From positions 310,001-374,000 of the forward strand of contig NZ_JAKUVC010000002.1 in NCBI RefSeq assembly GCF_026781265.1: a stretch of 64,000 bases of DNA, given 5' to 3'. This DNA comes from Streptococcus sanguinis (GTDB lineage Bacteria > Bacillota > Bacilli > Lactobacillales > Streptococcaceae). Below are positions 63,848 through 64,000 of the stretch, piece after piece. The first letter of the stretch is position 1, and every line of letters starts with the position of its first letter. The notes under the pieces were generated by a model. The model saw only the letters and a program-made list of their open reading frames with translations. It ran no database searches and was not told the origin of the DNA. Made by a program: the position numbers and the translations under genes.

Positions 63848-64000
63848 TAGAACCCTCCTTGATTTTTCCACCAGCCATGAGAATACCAAGCTCTTGCTTA
63901 TTAGTTTCAGATGGTTTCACAATTCCTTGAATCTTTCCATCGTGAATAACAGCAATACGGTCTGATAAATTAAGAATTTCATCTAATTCAAAGCTGACAA
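63840..64000 (-). CDS. ABC transporter ATPase of the BMP-type nucleoside system, C-terminal end
   Basis: The last 53 codons of the ATPase are present, cut by the right edge. They read VSFELDEILNLSDRIAVIHDG, with one fewer shown elsewhere, and end MAGGKIKEGSNG; the D-loop/H-loop end pattern and position before two permeases identify it as the NupO/YufO-like ATPase. A binding lipoprotein is expected beyond the edge. Confidence 0.8.
   Translation of the reverse strand, partial: VSFELDEILNLSDRIAVIHDGKIQGIVKPSETNKQELGILMAGGKIKEGSNG

Overview
The window is chromosomal DNA of a viridans-group Streptococcus, most probably Streptococcus sanguinis. The low-GC Firmicute gene set, the tight streptococcal operons (potABCD after murB, clpX-ysxC after dfr, lspA-rluD beside a CpsY-type regulator) and an IgA1-protease N-terminus with ten 20-residue repeats all point there. 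So does a gluconeogenic gene set (class III fructose-bisphosphatase plus pyruvate, phosphate dikinase), which I recall as a reported peculiarity of S. sanguinis among streptococci. The species is inferred; no database was searched. Nearly everything reads leftward (minus strand). The exceptions are a cell-wall-repeat protein, ppdK with a small anchored protein after it, and a polysaccharide deacetylase.

Left part (1-9.7 kb): the 5' part of an IgA1 protease gene, the rplJ-rplL operon with an L10 autoregulatory leader, then a decayed accessory islet (about 3.95-6.25 kb). The islet holds an unknown membrane protein behind an A7 tract, an unknown lipoprotein, a dead IS3-family orfA and two further gene scraps. 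After it come a formate/nitrite transporter, homocysteine methyltransferase and a glucosaminidase.

Core housekeeping block (9-34 kb): clpX-ysxC with dihydrofolate reductase and a missed 56-residue membrane protein, thyA, glucokinase, a uup-cca-dapB-degV-DUF1149 operon, the fruRKA fructose operon behind a palindrome and cre-like site, a hemW/thioesterase/HAD/membrane-protein operon, the proBAC proline operon, rluD-lspA and a LysR regulator.

Surface cluster (34-42 kb): an OppA-type lipoprotein, an LPXTG GH3 beta-N-acetylhexosaminidase whose -35 box lies inside a perfect cre site, a divergent secreted cell-wall-repeat protein and an LPXTG von Willebrand A protein. Then come rplU-prp-rpmA with an L21 leader, and thiI with a cysteine desulfurase.

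Right part (46-64 kb): a gluconeogenic module (fbp, PPDK regulatory protein and a CcpN-like regulator, divergent from ppdK, with overlapping promoters and a candidate CcpN operator), the polyamine operon potABCD behind a 150-nt structured RNA next to murB, a newly noticed free-standing 34-codon gene, hom-thrB, a polysaccharide deacetylase, and the permease part of a BMP-type nucleoside ABC transporter cut by the right edge. I saw no tRNA, rRNA or CRISPR array.
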